Positions 10,442-23,000 of a stretch of DNA of 64,000 nt are shown in pieces. The position numbers were made by a program, and so were the translations under genes. The DNA lies in contig CM030366.1 of assembly GCA_017893485.1 (NCBI GenBank), positions 204,841,826 to 204,905,825 on the forward strand. Direction: 5' to 3'. Below the pieces are notes generated by a model that saw only the letters and a list, made by a program, of their open reading frames with translations, was not told the origin of the DNA and searched no databases. Every line of letters starts with the position of its first letter. Position 1 is the stretch's first letter. Origin of the DNA: Hemerocallis citrina. Taxonomy: Eukaryota; Streptophyta; Magnoliopsida; Asparagales; Asphodelaceae.

Positions 10442-11743
10442 ATATTCTTTCTTGGAACATCAAAGGCTTAGGGGATAATGATAAAAAAAATAGCGATTTT
10501 TGACATTATCAATTCTGCCCATTGTGACATTATTGCTATTCAAGAATCCAAAACTTTTTCTCCTTCTCCTTCTCCTTCTTTTTTTTAGAGCCTTAGGTGG
10601 CTTGATTATTACTGAATGGGTATATCTTGATTCTATTGGTGCTTCTGGTGGTACGCTTATAGGCTTCAAAGATAATATGTTTAAATATTTGAATGTTATT
10701 AAAAGAAAATTCTTTCTTACTATTCAGCTTAATTGTTTGGATTTTAATTATAACCTTCTCTTTATTTCTGTTTATGGTCCTTGCGTGAATGAGTTTAAAA
10801 AGGAATTTCGGAAAGAATTCATTTACTGGAATAATATTATGTCACGCTGGACCATTTTTTGTGGTGATTTTAATTCTATTAGATTTCTTTCTGAAAAAAG
10901 TGGGCACACTTTTAATAGTACTAATTCTGATCACTTTAATTCTATTATCAGATATTTACATCTTATTGATTACCCTATCAGTGGTAAGAGATTTACTTGG
11001 TCTAATAAAAGGATTTCTCCAAGCTTTGCCAAATTGGATAGATTTTTGGTTTCACAAGATTGGAACAATTCTTTTCCTTTTTCTTGTGTTAAAGCTTGCT
11101 CGAATATTATTTCTGATCATTTCCCTATTATGTTATCCACTAATTCCGCTTCTTCTAAATTTCTTAATTTTAAATTTGAAAAATTTGGGTTAGAAGAACC
11201 CCCCCCCCCCCTCCCCTCCCCTTTTCTATTATGATCTCTCATTGCATTTTCTCCTGTAATGATTCCTCTCTTGGGCTTTGCAATTTTCTTTCTATTCTCA
11301 AAAACATCAAATCTAATTGTAAATCCTGGAGAAAGGATAAATTTGGTGATCTAATTTCTAAGAATAATTTGGTGAAAGATGAGATTTCCTATATTTACTG
11401 TTTGGAAGAATCTATGCCCTTACCTTTGTCCCTTCGATCTAAAAGAATTGACCTTCAAAAAGAATATTTGCAAATTTTGCATATGGAAAAGATTAAGTGG
11501 TTCCAAAGAGCTAGAATTAAATGGCTCTCTCTTGGTAATGGTAATACTAAAATTTTCCACAATTACGCTTCTCATAGGAGAAGATGTAATTCTATCTATT
11601 CTATTCTCACTTCTGATGGAGATGTTTCAGATATTTCTTTGATCCATGCTGAATTTTTCAATTTCTTCAAAAATTTAATGGGTCATTCAGGTCATACTTC
11701 TCTTAATGTCAATTGCGATACTTTATATCCTTCTGATTCTAAT
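10438..11743 (+). pseudogene. LINE ORF2, endonuclease part (frameshifted)
   Basis: ORF2 starts MNILSWNIKGLG, the first motif of the APE-like endonuclease that nicks target DNA. A frameshift in an A-run near 10485 moves the frame. The next open stretch (10500-11234) holds the other endonuclease motifs: FCGDFNSIRF, KRFTWSNKR, KLDRFLVS and SDHFPIML. A second frameshift falls at a 10-C run (11200-11210), then the linker toward RT continues (KIKWFQRARIKWLSLGNGNTKIFHNYAS). The element is cut at 11743 by a solo LTR. Both frameshifts sit in homopolymers, so slippage is the likely cause. Confidence 0.88.
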
Positions 11744-11939
11744 TGTAACCCTTGTTTTCCCAAAAATGTATTTTTTGTGTATTTTTGGTATTTCAAATTT
11801 TTGTACATTAGTTTTCCCGCTTTCAAACTCTTTTGTCAAAATATATTGTTGGATCTTCTATTAAAATCTATTTTTGATCAATAATTTTATTGTAACTATT
11901 TTCTATGAATTTTATATTGTAATACAAACCTTATTTTTT

Positions 11940-12115
11940 GTATTATTACTTTGATCTCTATTATTATTACTACTACTGTTATTATTAGTACTATTGTTGT
12001 TTTTATCACTTTCTTATTATTATTATTGTCAGTATTATTATTTTTAATACTGTTATTATTATCATTGTTGTTGTTATTGTTTTTATTATTATTATTAATA
12101 TTTCTATAAAATCCA
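11940..12115 (+). repeat. TTA/TTG-rich low-complexity tract
   Basis: Almost continuous TTATTATT and TTGTTATT triplets, followed by a TTTA-rich stretch to about 12180. Low-complexity sequence within the solo LTR. Confidence 0.8.
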
Positions 12116-12370
12116 AATTTTATATTTTTATTTGTTATTTTGTTTATTTATTTTATTTACTTATTTATTTATTTATTTTTACCCAAAACCCATTATTAAA
12201 AACCCTCCACCCATTTTAAATAAACCCAAACCCGTTTACCTATTTAAATACCCAATTACCCATTTATTCAACCCTATAACCCAATTACCCATTTATTCAA
12301 CCCTATAACCCAAATACCCATTCAAACCCACTTAGCCCTACCCAAACCTGTTAACAACCTAACCCTACAG

Positions 12371-12597
12371 CAAACCCTGATCCACTCCATCTATTTAAAC
12401 TGAACCCATTACCCCCCCTCCCCCACCCGTTTACCCATACCCGCTACCCCTTCAGCAAACCCTGATCCACTCCATCTATTTAAACTGAACCCATTACCCC
12501 CCCTCCCCCACCCGTTTACCCATACCCGCTACCCCTTCAGCAAACCCTGATCCACTCCATCTATTTAAACTGAACCCATTACCCCCCCCCCCCCCCA
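12371..12597 (+). repeat. 85-bp tandem repeat with TATA-like box
   Basis: Units start at 12371, 12456 and 12541 with CAAACCCTGATCCACTCC. Each carries CTATTTAAACTGAACCC followed by a C-run. The third copy is cut short by a longer C-run at about 12583-12596. The solo LTR at 20093 has a similar TTTAAA box in a CCTAACC-rich context at about 23036, so the unit may be the LTR core promoter. Confidence 0.82.
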
Positions 12598-12618
12598 CCC
12601 ACCCCACATGCACCAGCC

Positions 12619-13456
12619 ACGAAAATTTTGTCGTACTACCCCACTTTTTGAAAATATTTAGCGCTCTGCCCCACTTCCCAAAACAATTAGTGATATGCCC
12701 TTATTTAGGACACATCAGCAAGAAATGTTATTGGAAAAAACGACATAGGTTATTTCGATGTCGTTCTTTTCAATAACGGCATCTGTTTGAAAAAAAAAAG
12801 TGTCATGCCGTTATTTGGAATAACGGCGTAGGTTGTTTTGTTTTTCGACAGCTTGTAGTTTCCACTTAGAGAAAAAATTGCAAGTGTGAAAACCTTATAA
12901 CGGATGCCGTTATTTCAAATAACGGCATTCTCAATACTGATGCCGTTATTTGGAATAACGGCATCAGTTATAATTTTTTTATATAAAAAAGTAATTTATT
13001 ATTTATCCTTTCTGACGAATAAGTTAAAAAAAAAAATTATAACTGATGCCGTTATTTGGAATAACGGCATCAGTTATAATTTTTTTTTTTTAACTTTTTA
13101 TTCATTCTCTCTGTTTCCAAACAACGGCAAAAGTTCCGGCATCAGTTATTCGAATGCCGTTATTCAGGATAACGACATTATTTATAAGTTTTTTTCACAC
13201 TTAGAACTTTTTAAAGTTAGAAGATTCACACTTGTAAGAGAAATATACTGATGCTGTTATTCCAAATAACGTCATGACAAAAAAAGTAAAATAGATACCG
13301 TTATTGGGAAGAACGACATCGAAATAACCTATGCTGTTTTTTCCAATAACGTTTCTTGCTGACGTGTCCTAAACAAGGGCATATTGCTAATTGTTTTGGG
13401 AAGTGGGGCAGAGCGCTAAATATTTTCAAAAAATGGGGCAGTACGGCAAAATTTTC
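12619..13456 (+). mobile_element. Foldback DNA transposon with ~150-bp inverted repeats
   Basis: The arms (about 12619-12770 and 13305-13456) are inverted copies. Both read from AAAATTTTGYCGTACTRCCCCA through AGCGCTCTGCCCCACTTCCC to the GACATAGGTTATTTCGATG-like inner part. The element is flanked by the 8-bp direct repeat CACCAGCC (12611-12618, 13457-13464). The middle holds several copies, in both directions, of a palindromic word with core CCGTTATTTGGAATAACGG. There is no coding capacity. Long arms and an 8- to 9-bp duplication fit a non-autonomous MULE or hAT-like foldback element. Confidence 0.78.
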
Positions 13457-15924
13457 CACCAGCCGCCTTCCCCTATCGTTTCATCTTCCAAACCCATACA
13501 ACCTGTTCATCTCCTCGGCCCCTTCCTCCGCTCCACCGACCTCCGAGCCTTCCCCACCTGCTCGGCGACCCCCCTGGCCTCCCAAGCCGCTCATCCCTTC
13601 TCTGCACCCTTCATCCACCTCCCGCTCCTCCTCGTTCCCCTGCGCCTCCTCACAGTCAGCAGCAATCGCGGTGCAGCTTCCCTATGCCGTCGCTCCACTC
13701 CTCCACTCTCCTCTCCCCGTCTCTTGCTCCAACACCCCGACCCCCCAGCAATGCTCAGCCCCGACATCAGAGCTGCGCCCTGTCGTGCCTCCCTGCGTCG
13801 ATGCACCACAGCACAGCAATAGTGTGCTGTGTCCTCCGGCGACAGCCGCGGCTCCTCCCCGATGCCCTGTGCTCCCCATCCTGCAGTGCACCCAGTCGAC
13901 AACCCTTGCCTCCGTCACGACTCCTCAGCGACAGGCCGGCTCCCCTTCGACGCAGCTTCGGCATTGGCAACAACTACAGCGGTACCCACTCTCGCTGATG
14001 TGTGCCTCAACGTCGCTCGGTTCCCCTTACCATCACTGTCCCCACTCTTGCCGTTGTGGTGCGTTGTGTGTTTGGGTTCGAGTTGTTCCTTGGGTTCTTC
14101 CGTCCTTGTTCATTGGTTGGTTCGTGGTGGTGCGAGTGTTGTGTTCGTTGGGTTCGTATGACTTGTTCTTGGGTTCGTGGATTGTGTGATTGGTTCGTGT
14201 GTTTTGGTGTTCATGGGTTGTTCGCTTATTGAGTTCGTGTGCTCGTTTTGAGTTCGCGGGTTCGTAGTTGAGTTCGGTTGCTCGTTTTGGTTTGTGGACT
14301 CGTAGTCGTTCGTTGTGTTCATGCCCGGGATCCATTCTCGTTATTCTTGTGCTTGCTTCGTTCTGTCGTCGTCTCTCAAGCAAGTAACTTGTGCTCAAAT
14401 TCCTTTGTATGATACAAGTCAAAAAATATCGCTTGTAGTGTAGTTGGGTTCTAGAGAAAACTCGTATGTGATGTATGATTGATGAGTTTGTTTCTATAGT
14501 TCGATTTGACCATAGTTGACTCACGACACAAAATTTGACATGAAACAACTTAGGTTTTGCCCGTTCTTGATTTGATCATGTATGCGGGATTTTATGAGAA
14601 TTTGGGTATTTGTTGAGACCCATGTGACAGACTTATTTTAGATTTGTTAATTATCCTATGTCATGATGTTTGGACACTTGGTATACTCGATTTCATATTT
14701 GGTTATGTTTGGATCAAGTTTCGTTGAATCTATGTTGATTTTGGTTTTCGAGGAAATTCTGTGTTTTGTCGATGATCTGTCTTGATCAGTAATTTAGACC
14801 ATATTAAGGTCAGAATCTTAACTTCAGTATAAAACATGAGTTTTAGAGAAATTCGTCTTCTTTCCAACCCCTCTGACCTTGCTCGATTTCGTTTTCGTAT
14901 GTGTGAGATATGACTGTTTTACTACAGAGGTGTATTTCATTTCCAGATTTCGTTTCTTTAGGATTTTGATGACTAAATTATTTTGATACTAGTGTTAAAC
15001 ATATTATTTTGATCTGAAATTTTGGTCTGCGTTTATATATCTATCTAGGGATTACCCAGAATTTTTGTGGATTTTATTGATGATTTTTATATGCCGTTTC
15101 ATGCTTATTTATAAAGACTGTATTTGCTGTATTTTACTCGCTGTTCTGTAAAGAGTCGTATTTTCATCCTGATTTCTTTGACTGTATGAAAAATATTTGT
15201 GAAATATGAAAGTTAGATTATTTTTTCTATTTCCATATCCTTTTGGCGGATTGGGATTTCGTTTCACGGTTTGCGAGATATTACAGTTTTCGTACAGCTG
15301 TGTTGGGAATTCCAGATTTACCAAACTATCGTTTCTTGATATTTTCTGATTTTTGATGAATGATCTAATTTCACTGGAAAATTATGAAACTTTATATTTC
15401 GATACTACACAAATAGGGGAATACCCCAGATTGTTCCTGAATTTATTTGAGGTATTTTGATGCTGTTTTTCTGACTTTGAATACGATTTCTTGATTTCTA
15501 GCTGAACGTGTTTTCTGGATTCAACCCTGCTTTGAGTTATGATTTTGTGAAACACTATGTGACTTATATGTACTCACTGGATTCGTTTGGGAGTCTATTT
15601 TCTATAAGTTTCGATGGATTCAGATTTGGATTTCTGTAGTAACGGGAATCACTGTTTTAGTAATGTACTGTTATGCTGTCCTGACTATGAACATACACTG
15701 TTTTGCTCATTTATGTGACTGTCTATCATCTATGCGTGCTTATTTGTTACCCTAGACCTGATACTGATTATACTATGTTAGTTTGACACTGTTTCATGCT
15801 TATACCTGCCTGTTTAAGAATAATAATATATAATCAAGCTGAGGTTTTAACGGAAAAGATCTAGTAGTGGATAGTGCAGAAACGTGTACTCAGAAGGAGA
15901 CTTGTGTTTCCTGTATGACATGTT

Positions 15925-16345
15925 ACCGATCAAGTTTACTGATCAGTTAATATTCTGTTACCAATCAAGTTACCGATCAAGTTTACCGATCAAGTTACTG
16001 ATCAAGTTACCGATCAAGTTTACCGACCAAGTTCTGTGATTCTGTGAATACCTGAGTACACTGCCCTGTATGGTCCCCTTATGAAATCTAAAGCGAAACT
16101 TTTTGTTGTAGCAACCATGTGTTATAATATGGGGTGCATGAAGTGCTACCTAGATAGTAATCACTATAAGACTTGATACATGATAGTTGAACATGATACT
16201 TGAACATGATACATGCTTGCTTGACACCTGACTACATGATACATGAGACTTGATACATGACACTTGATATCCGATTACATGATACTTGACACTTGATGTT
16301 TATTTACATGATACTTATTTACTTGATACTTGATTCATGCCATTT
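15925..16345 (+). repeat. GATCAAG and CTTGATACATG arrays in solo LTR
   Basis: 15925-16030 has about seven units of the form ACCGATCAAGTT. 16160-16345 has about ten units related to ACTTGATACATG. They occupy a position in this LTR similar to the ATGTAATCAAG arrays of the 567 and 6100 LTRs when orientation is corrected. Confidence 0.75.
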
Positions 16346-16895
16346 ACACTTGATCACCTTGCCATGCTATTATTCTACTTTGTTATCATATATATTTCCA
16401 TGTTGTTAGTTAGTTCCCCATGTACTTGTATCCCGTATTACAAGCGGCCCGTAACTTGCAATTGACGGGTACCTTATTTTCTCTTTTTCTCTTTCCTGCA
16501 ATTTATTAAATTGCAGATTTTGGAGATCAGCTGTCAGATGGAATAGGTGATATGAGATATTAGTTGCTGGAGCTCTTGCTACAATTATTTATTTTCCTAT
16601 TAATCATGGATAATTGTATCTACTACTTGGATATTTATTTTGTACTTGGGCGATGTGACCCAGGTTTTTGACTTATTCAGATCATGACTATTTGAGATTT
16701 ATATATTTTATTTCAAGTATTCTTGTTGGTATTTTGGTTCATATGTGCATATTGATTGATACTTTTGCTTTCGACTCTGATTATTTTGTGAGATGTTGTA
16801 AAGATTCTTGAACAGCTTATGGATGATGAAAATCATTCGCTGGGCTTAGTCACGTATCTATATTCCGTATTCTTTTTGGGAAGCGGGGCGTGACA

Positions 16896-19889
16896 CTAAT
16901 CATGACCTTTCTTCCCTGGAACTTCCTTTCTCTGAAGAAGAGGTTTTTAAGGCTATCAATGAACTCCCTCTGGACTCTGCCCCTGGCCCTGATGGTATCC
17001 CTACTTTCTTCTACAAATATTTCTGGAATGATTTGAAGGAAGACATTATGGGTATTTTTGAGGAACTTTTTAATAAATCCCTTGATTTTAGTAGGATTAA
17101 CTATGCTTATATCATTCTCATTCCTAAAGTTCCTGGGGCCAATGAAGTTCATCAATTTAGACCTATTAGTCTTCTCAATGTTATTTTTAAAATTATTATG
17201 AAAGTCGTTGCCAATAGACTGGCCTCTGTGATTGGCAATCTGGTTAATATTACTCAATTAGGTTTCATCAAAAATAAATTTATTTTAGACAATATGGCTG
17301 CTGCTCAAGAAGTTATTCATTCAGTTCACCTTGAAAAAAAAGGTATTTTATTAAAAGCTTGATTTTGAAAAAACTTATGATAGAGTTAATTGGAAAGTTC
17401 TTTCTCTTGTGTTAAAAGCTAGAGGTTTTGATGATACTTAGATTAATTGGATCCTATCTAGTATTTCTTCTGGCATTTCTTCTGTCATTGTTAATAATGT
17501 TGAGGGAAAGAAATTCACTTATAAACATGGCCTGCGTCAAGGTGATCTTATTTCCCCTCTTCTTTTTGTTCTCATTGCTGATATTTTTAATAGAATGTTA
17601 ACTTTAGCCTGGGATAATGACCTTATTGAAGGTCTAGGTAGCCTTCCTTCATTTAAAGGGATTCTTAACTTACAATATGCTGATGATACCATTTTATTCT
17701 CTTGTTGTAATGGTGTTAAATTAATAAATCTTAAGTTGTTACTTTACTGTTTTGAAAGTATCTCTGGTATGAAGATCAATTTATCAAAATCTTCCACTAT
17801 TTGGCTTGGTGGTGATTCTTTTAGACAGTTGGAAGTTTCAGCTTTTTTCAATTGCCCTAAAGGTAACTTCATCTTACTTATCTGGGTATTCCTCTTAGAA
17901 TTGGTAGCCTTCACAAATCTGATTGGTTTCTTATCATTGAAAAAATTGAGAAAAGACTCAATTCTTGGGCTGGTAGATTTATATTTAAGGGTGGTAGATT
18001 GACTCTTATCAACTTTGTTCTTTCTTGCATTCCTCTATATCTTCTTTCTTATTTTTATATCCCTGTTTGGGTTATTAAGAAAATTGATTGTATTAGAGGC
18101 AAATTCTTTTGGCCTGAATCTTCTTCTTCAGATTCTGGTAAATGCTTGATGAGTTAGAAGAGAGTTTGTATGGATAAAAATGAAAGGGGTTAGGTATTAT
18201 TAATTTACGCAATCATAACCTGGCTCTTCTAGGCAAATGGCTATGGAAGAGTATCAATATTGAGAACCTTACATGGATAAGAATCATCAAGCACAAATAT
18301 TTCAGACGTAGAAACATCTGGGATTTCAATGGTAAACCCCCTTCTATTTCTTCTTCTTTCTGGAAAGGTATTTGGAAAACTGCTGAAGCTTTTAAATGTG
18401 GTATACAAAAAAAATGTGGGGATGGTAAAACTGTCAGATTTTGGACTGATATTTGGATTGGGAATTGCTCTCTTGCCTCTGCTTTTCCTTCTCTTTTTAA
18501 AATTGCTTCTAAACCCAATGCGACTGTCTTCTCTCTTATCATTCTAATATTTATCGTAAAGTATGGAACATCACTTTTAGAAGGTCTCTTTCTACTTCCC
18601 AATCCCATGATTTTGAAGAACTTATTCATCTTATCAGCAACTATGATTGGTCTATTAGAAATAATTATAAATGGAGTTTGTCTTCTTTTGGCTCCTATAT
18701 TGTTAAATCCTTTTACAAATTTCTTAATTATGGTGGTGTTTTTTGTCCTTTCTATAAAATTATCTGACAGAATATTACTCCTTTAAAAGTAAGGATCCTG
18801 GTTTGGCTTGCTATCAATAATAAGTTACTTACTATTGACAATCTTAATAAAAAGGAATTTAGCCTTGGGCCAAAAATGTGTTCTTTGTTCTCATGGAACT
18901 GAAAATGCTTTTCATCTTTTCATTAAATGCCCTTTTGTGAGAAATGCTTGGATTATTTTAAAGAGTGCTTGGAATATTAAAGGGTATCCTTCCTCTATTA
19001 AATCTTGGTGGAGCATCTAGAGGAAAAAAAGAATCAAGCCTAGTTTACTTTGGGACATTCTCATGATGGCCATTATTAGGGTTATTTGGAAAGAAAGGAA
19101 TAATAGGATTTTCACCAAAAAATGCTCAGATATTATTTCTATTCTAAACTCCATTTTATACTTTAGTTCTTTTTGGTCGGAAATCCTTTCCCTTTATAAA
19201 AAGCATCTTGTTGATTTTAATCCTATTAAGTTTTCAATTCAAAACATTGTTCATGATTTTTTAGTGACAGGTGGTTCTTCCTCTCAGTCTGGGGTATCTG
19301 CTACTGCTAATCTGGCTGCTGTTCAGCCCGCTATTATGGCTAGTCATGATGATGCTCATATTAACAATGCACCTGCTGAAAACGTGTTTGTGGACATTTT
19401 TGAAGTAGCTGACTCTCCTGTTGCTGATCCTGTCTTACCTTCAGTTTTTACCTCAATGGATGGGCCTGTGTTTGGTGATATCCTTATTGCTGATTCTGAT
19501 GCGTCTTTTGCTGGAAAGACCATTTGGAAGTTGATCATATTTCATCTACTTCGGACACCATTTCTTCTATGTCTCCCCATGATCGGGAATATATTACTGG
19601 AATTCTGTTGGCGTCTTCTTTTCAATCTGCCTATGAATGTGGTGTGAATCATGAAGGGAGCCCTGTTGTGGTGCTGGATCCCTAAGTTGTTGTCTGTAAT
19701 GGTCTTTATTTTGGTTTCTAATACTCTTATTTACTCTAAGCCTACTGGTTGCCTTTTGTTTTGAAGCTTAATGCTTCTTTTGCACCAGTTTGTGCTTTTT
19801 GCCGGATGTTATTACTTATTCTAGTCTTTATAATATTTTTGTTGGCTGGGATCCCTTAAGATTCCATCCTATTATAAAATAAAAAAAAG
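16896..19889 (+). pseudogene. LINE ORF2, reverse transcriptase to 3' end (broken)
   Basis: The frame resumes from ORF2 with FSEEEVFKAINELPLDSAPGPDGIP, the start of the LINE RT domain. RT motifs follow: FRPISLLNV, LGFIKNK, then after a frameshift near 17360 FEKTYDRVNW, GLRQGDLISPLLF and the catalytic YADD at 17676-17687. Further shifts and stops break the thumb region. At 18860-18940 CVLC...HLFIKCPF is the zinc-binding domain (zf-RVT) of plant LINEs. A Ser/Ala/Asp-rich tail (19260-19540) follows. There is no RNase H. The A-rich 3' end is at 19877-19890. Confidence 0.9.
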
Positions 19890-20092
19890 AAATGTGGAAT
19901 ATAAGAATACATAAATAAAATATAAATCTCCAATATTTCTTGGAGGGTGGGATTATGCAACTAAAATAGAGAAAACAACAAAGAACGAAGAGTAATAACC
20001 CCCAACATTCCTAGGGGATAGGTCTAAGCCATGGTAGGGCCGAACTCAATTTCATCAATATCATTCCTACTCAGAAAGGACTCATCTATGCG
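19890..20092 (-). other. Older flanking sequence, possibly a minus-strand LINE remnant (with 23355-23565)
   Basis: When the LTR at 20093-23349 is removed, this stretch joins 23355-23565. On the minus strand the joined sequence reads, in pieces, ISATMWVFWIDRNNFYFH, which resembles the WxxWxxRNxxxF block near the end of plant LINE ORF2. No continuous frame is present, so the call is weak. Confidence 0.25.
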
Positions 20093-23000
20093 TGTCACGC
20101 CCCGCTTCCCAAAAATACGGAATACGAGCGCGTGACGAAGCCCAGCGAATGATTTTCATCATTCATAAGCTGTAGGATCGACTCAGCATCATAACAAGAA
20201 GTATAACAAGATATACACAACCACGCATGCATGAATAATTTATTAATCAACAGAAACAATTGAAACAAAATAATAATATCCCAAATAGTTTTTAAATCTG
20301 GATCAAAAGATAAAACTCAGGACTATAAGCCCGTTACAAGATTCAAGTAGAAAAAAAAATAAATAACTCAAAAAAAAATATTTAAAGCAAGTCTTTTCTC
20401 CAAGCGAAGCCTAGAACGTCTGCTCACCAATTCCAGCAGGCAATTTGTCTCCAAAGTCTGTATATATAAATATAAAAAGGAAAAATAGAGAAAACAAGAC
20501 AAATGCCCTTAGTACAAGCAAGGGTATGAAAACAAGTGCAAGAAATATGGAACAAGATTTGGAATCAAGAATGTATAACATAATATAATAGGGATGCAAC
20601 AAGTAGTGGGATTCAAGAAACTAGCTAGCAAGAAAGACAACTCAAGTGACAAGATTGGGTAACAAGTACTAGTAGTAGAACAAGTGGCGAGTGAACATGT
20701 AATGGTATCAAGCATCAAGTAACAAGTATCACGTACAAGTATCAAGTAACAACTAACAAGTCTCAAGTAACAAGTCTCAAGTAGGATATCAAGTTTGTAC
20801 AAGTGACTAGTTAATCTTAAGTCTAATGTTTAATTCTATCTAGGTAGCACTTCATGCATCCATACTTTTACTACATGGTTGCTACATACAATCAGTTATG
20901 TTTAGGCCTAGTGGTGGATTTTATGGGGTGGTGTACTCAGGTATCAAGTATCAAGCAAACATGGTTCATGAATACGAAATAATGTAACAAATTCACGAAC
21001 CATGTTCGTGAATACACTAACAAGTTCAAGAACCAACCGTGGGTTCATGAATGCACAAAAAGTTCCTGAACCAAGATACAACAAGTTCATGAACCAAGTA
21101 CTGGGAAACACGGACTCCCTTCCGAGTACAGTTACTTATATTGTCCACTACTATGGTCGTTCCCTTAAACCTCGGCTTGTTATTTATTATTATCATCAAG
21201 CAAGCATGAAAGTGTGCTAAACAGGTCAAGTAAACATAATCAAGAACATGGAACAATTTTAAGATAATTAGAAGGCATATTCGAGGGTCAATACAAATTA
21301 AGATTATCAAGAACTACGAGAATTGCAATTCTGAACAGCATGACGTTGCTGCACCAAAACTACGATTTCCGTTGCTACAAGATAGAAAATATGGATCCGT
21401 CAGAAGTCCTAGAAACTAGACTCCTGCCTGGTTCCAATACATATAATTAAGGTACATAAAAGTTGTGGCAACATATCTCAAAACAGCAAACTATACAGCA
21501 TTTGTGTTCAGCAGAATTTGTAAAACTAAGTTTATACATATGAAATAGTGTTGAAACTTCATTAATTAATTATGAGAAAATTAGGGAATGTTCTTTAGGG
21601 TTTCCAGTATCAGAATGCTAAATTTTAAGTCATTTACTTTCTGGTAGCATAGTTAAAATAATTGTAAACCAAAGTGGTGCAGCAGTTTTTATGAATCTGC
21701 GAATACAGACACAGCAGCAGTAAAACTACGATATCTCCTAAACCGTAACTCAGAATTCAATTCCGTCGAAGGTTGGTAAACTAGACATATGGGGCTAAGT
21801 TTCATATTCATGATTCAAGTTCAGATTCTGATTTAATCGAGGTCAAAACAACAAGCCAAGACAGGACAGAAACCAAATAAGACACTTTTTGCATGAAATG
21901 TATCATAATTGTACTAGTTGTGAACAAGTGTATCAACAAAGGGTTGTGACTCTTAGGTCATGTAATAGATAAGGCGAAACATGAGATCATCAACGATAAA
22001 CAAAGAGGAGTCACATTTACAATCTACTTGCAGTATTTTCAAGGAAAAGCTTGTACTAGAAAATGAAATGTACAAGAAAATACTTGCCTTGGGGTGTAGA
22101 CGATGAATCTGATGGAGGAATAACAGGAAAGAATCCCGGCACGGATCTTGATGACGATCAAGATCAATGAAGATCGATGGCTCAGATCAGATCTGATTGA
22201 TGATCACGATCTTGATGAGACCGGATGGCCCAGGAGCGAACTGATGGTGACGATCTTGATGATCAAAGCAAATGGCTAGACTTCAATACAACCCTTGTTC
22301 TCCTTCCTTCTTCTTCACAGCGACAGAGAAAGGGAGAGTTGGCGGGAGAGGGGATGACGACCAAGGCGATGGCTGGCGACTGCGACTGTGGTGACCCACG
22401 GTAAGGGCGGCGATGCTTGCGACGGCTGCAGTCGAGGAGCGACGACAGCGACCAGGGAGGCGGAGCTAGCGAAGGTCTATTTCGGTGGGTAAAATAGAGG
22501 AGGTTGGCGAGTGTACATGGAGCAGGGGTCGAGCGGAAGTTGGTGGAGCGCAGGGGCACGACGGTGAGAAGAGGGAGGCAACGGGATGCTGCCGGGGGAG
22601 GTGTTGTCGACTGGCGATGGGTTCGACGAGAACCCAGAGGAAGAAGGAAACGAAGGAGGTGGGTTCTTTGGGTGGTTTGGCAATTGCGAGGCGATTGGAT
22701 GGTGGTCGTCGCGAGTGCAACGATGGGGCGACGCCAGGGTGCTGGTGGTTGCGGCTCAGTTGCGAGGTAGAGGAATATGACGAAGGACGGTGTTGGGTAG
22801 TCGAGGTGCTTGCGACGAGAATGCGGATGGGTTCGATGAGGGGTAGGGCGAGGATGAGGTCGATGGCGAAGGGTGAGGAGCTGGGTAATGGCGAAGGTGA
22901 GTTCCAATGGAGGTGATGGGTCGGTAGTCGACGAAGGTGGAGAGACGGAGGAAGTTGGAGACGAGGGTAATGGTAGGCGGCTGGTGATTAGGGCTGAACA

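Larger units (their letters stand above)
11744..16895 (+). repeat. Solo LTR, 5.15 kb, with TSD CTAAT
   Basis: It starts TGTAACCCTTG and ends GGGGCGTGACA, flanked by perfect CTAAT duplications (11739-11743, 16896-16900). The LINE ORF2 frame continues across it, and no internal region or second LTR is present. This is a solo LTR left by recombination. Length includes an 838-bp foldback insertion. Inside are a TTA-rich tract, an 85-bp triplicated unit with a TATA-like box, a C-rich region (13460-13990), and GATCAAG and CTTGATACATG arrays near the 3' end. The last 80 bp match, inverted, the start of the LTR at 20093. Confidence 0.9.
1..19889 (+). mobile_element. L1-type LINE, 3' portion, split by two LTR insertions
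   Basis: A plus-strand non-LTR retrotransposon whose 5' end lies outside the window. It reads ORF1 (1-561 and 8956-10441), ORF2 endonuclease (10438-11743), then reverse transcriptase, a zinc-binding region and C-terminus (16896-19647). It ends in an A-rich tail at about 19877-19890. The reading frame resumes exactly across both LTR insertions once the 5-bp target duplications are allowed for. Both ORFs carry frameshifts and stops, so this copy is dead. The order endonuclease, RT, CCHC-like zinc domain without RNase H is that of plant L1 elements. Its own target duplication cannot be checked because the 5' end is missing. Confidence 0.88.

Noticed and set aside
13356..14189. 277-residue plus-strand frame
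   Set aside because: C-rich low-complexity sequence open in several frames on both strands, inside a solo LTR; no domain.
15925..16035. GATCAAG array as a CRISPR-like array
   Set aside because: Units are about 12-16 bp with no unique spacers, in a plant LTR.
22263..22907. 214-residue minus-strand frame
   Set aside because: C-rich part of a solo LTR, open on both strands; no domain, matching the C-rich part of the other LTRs.
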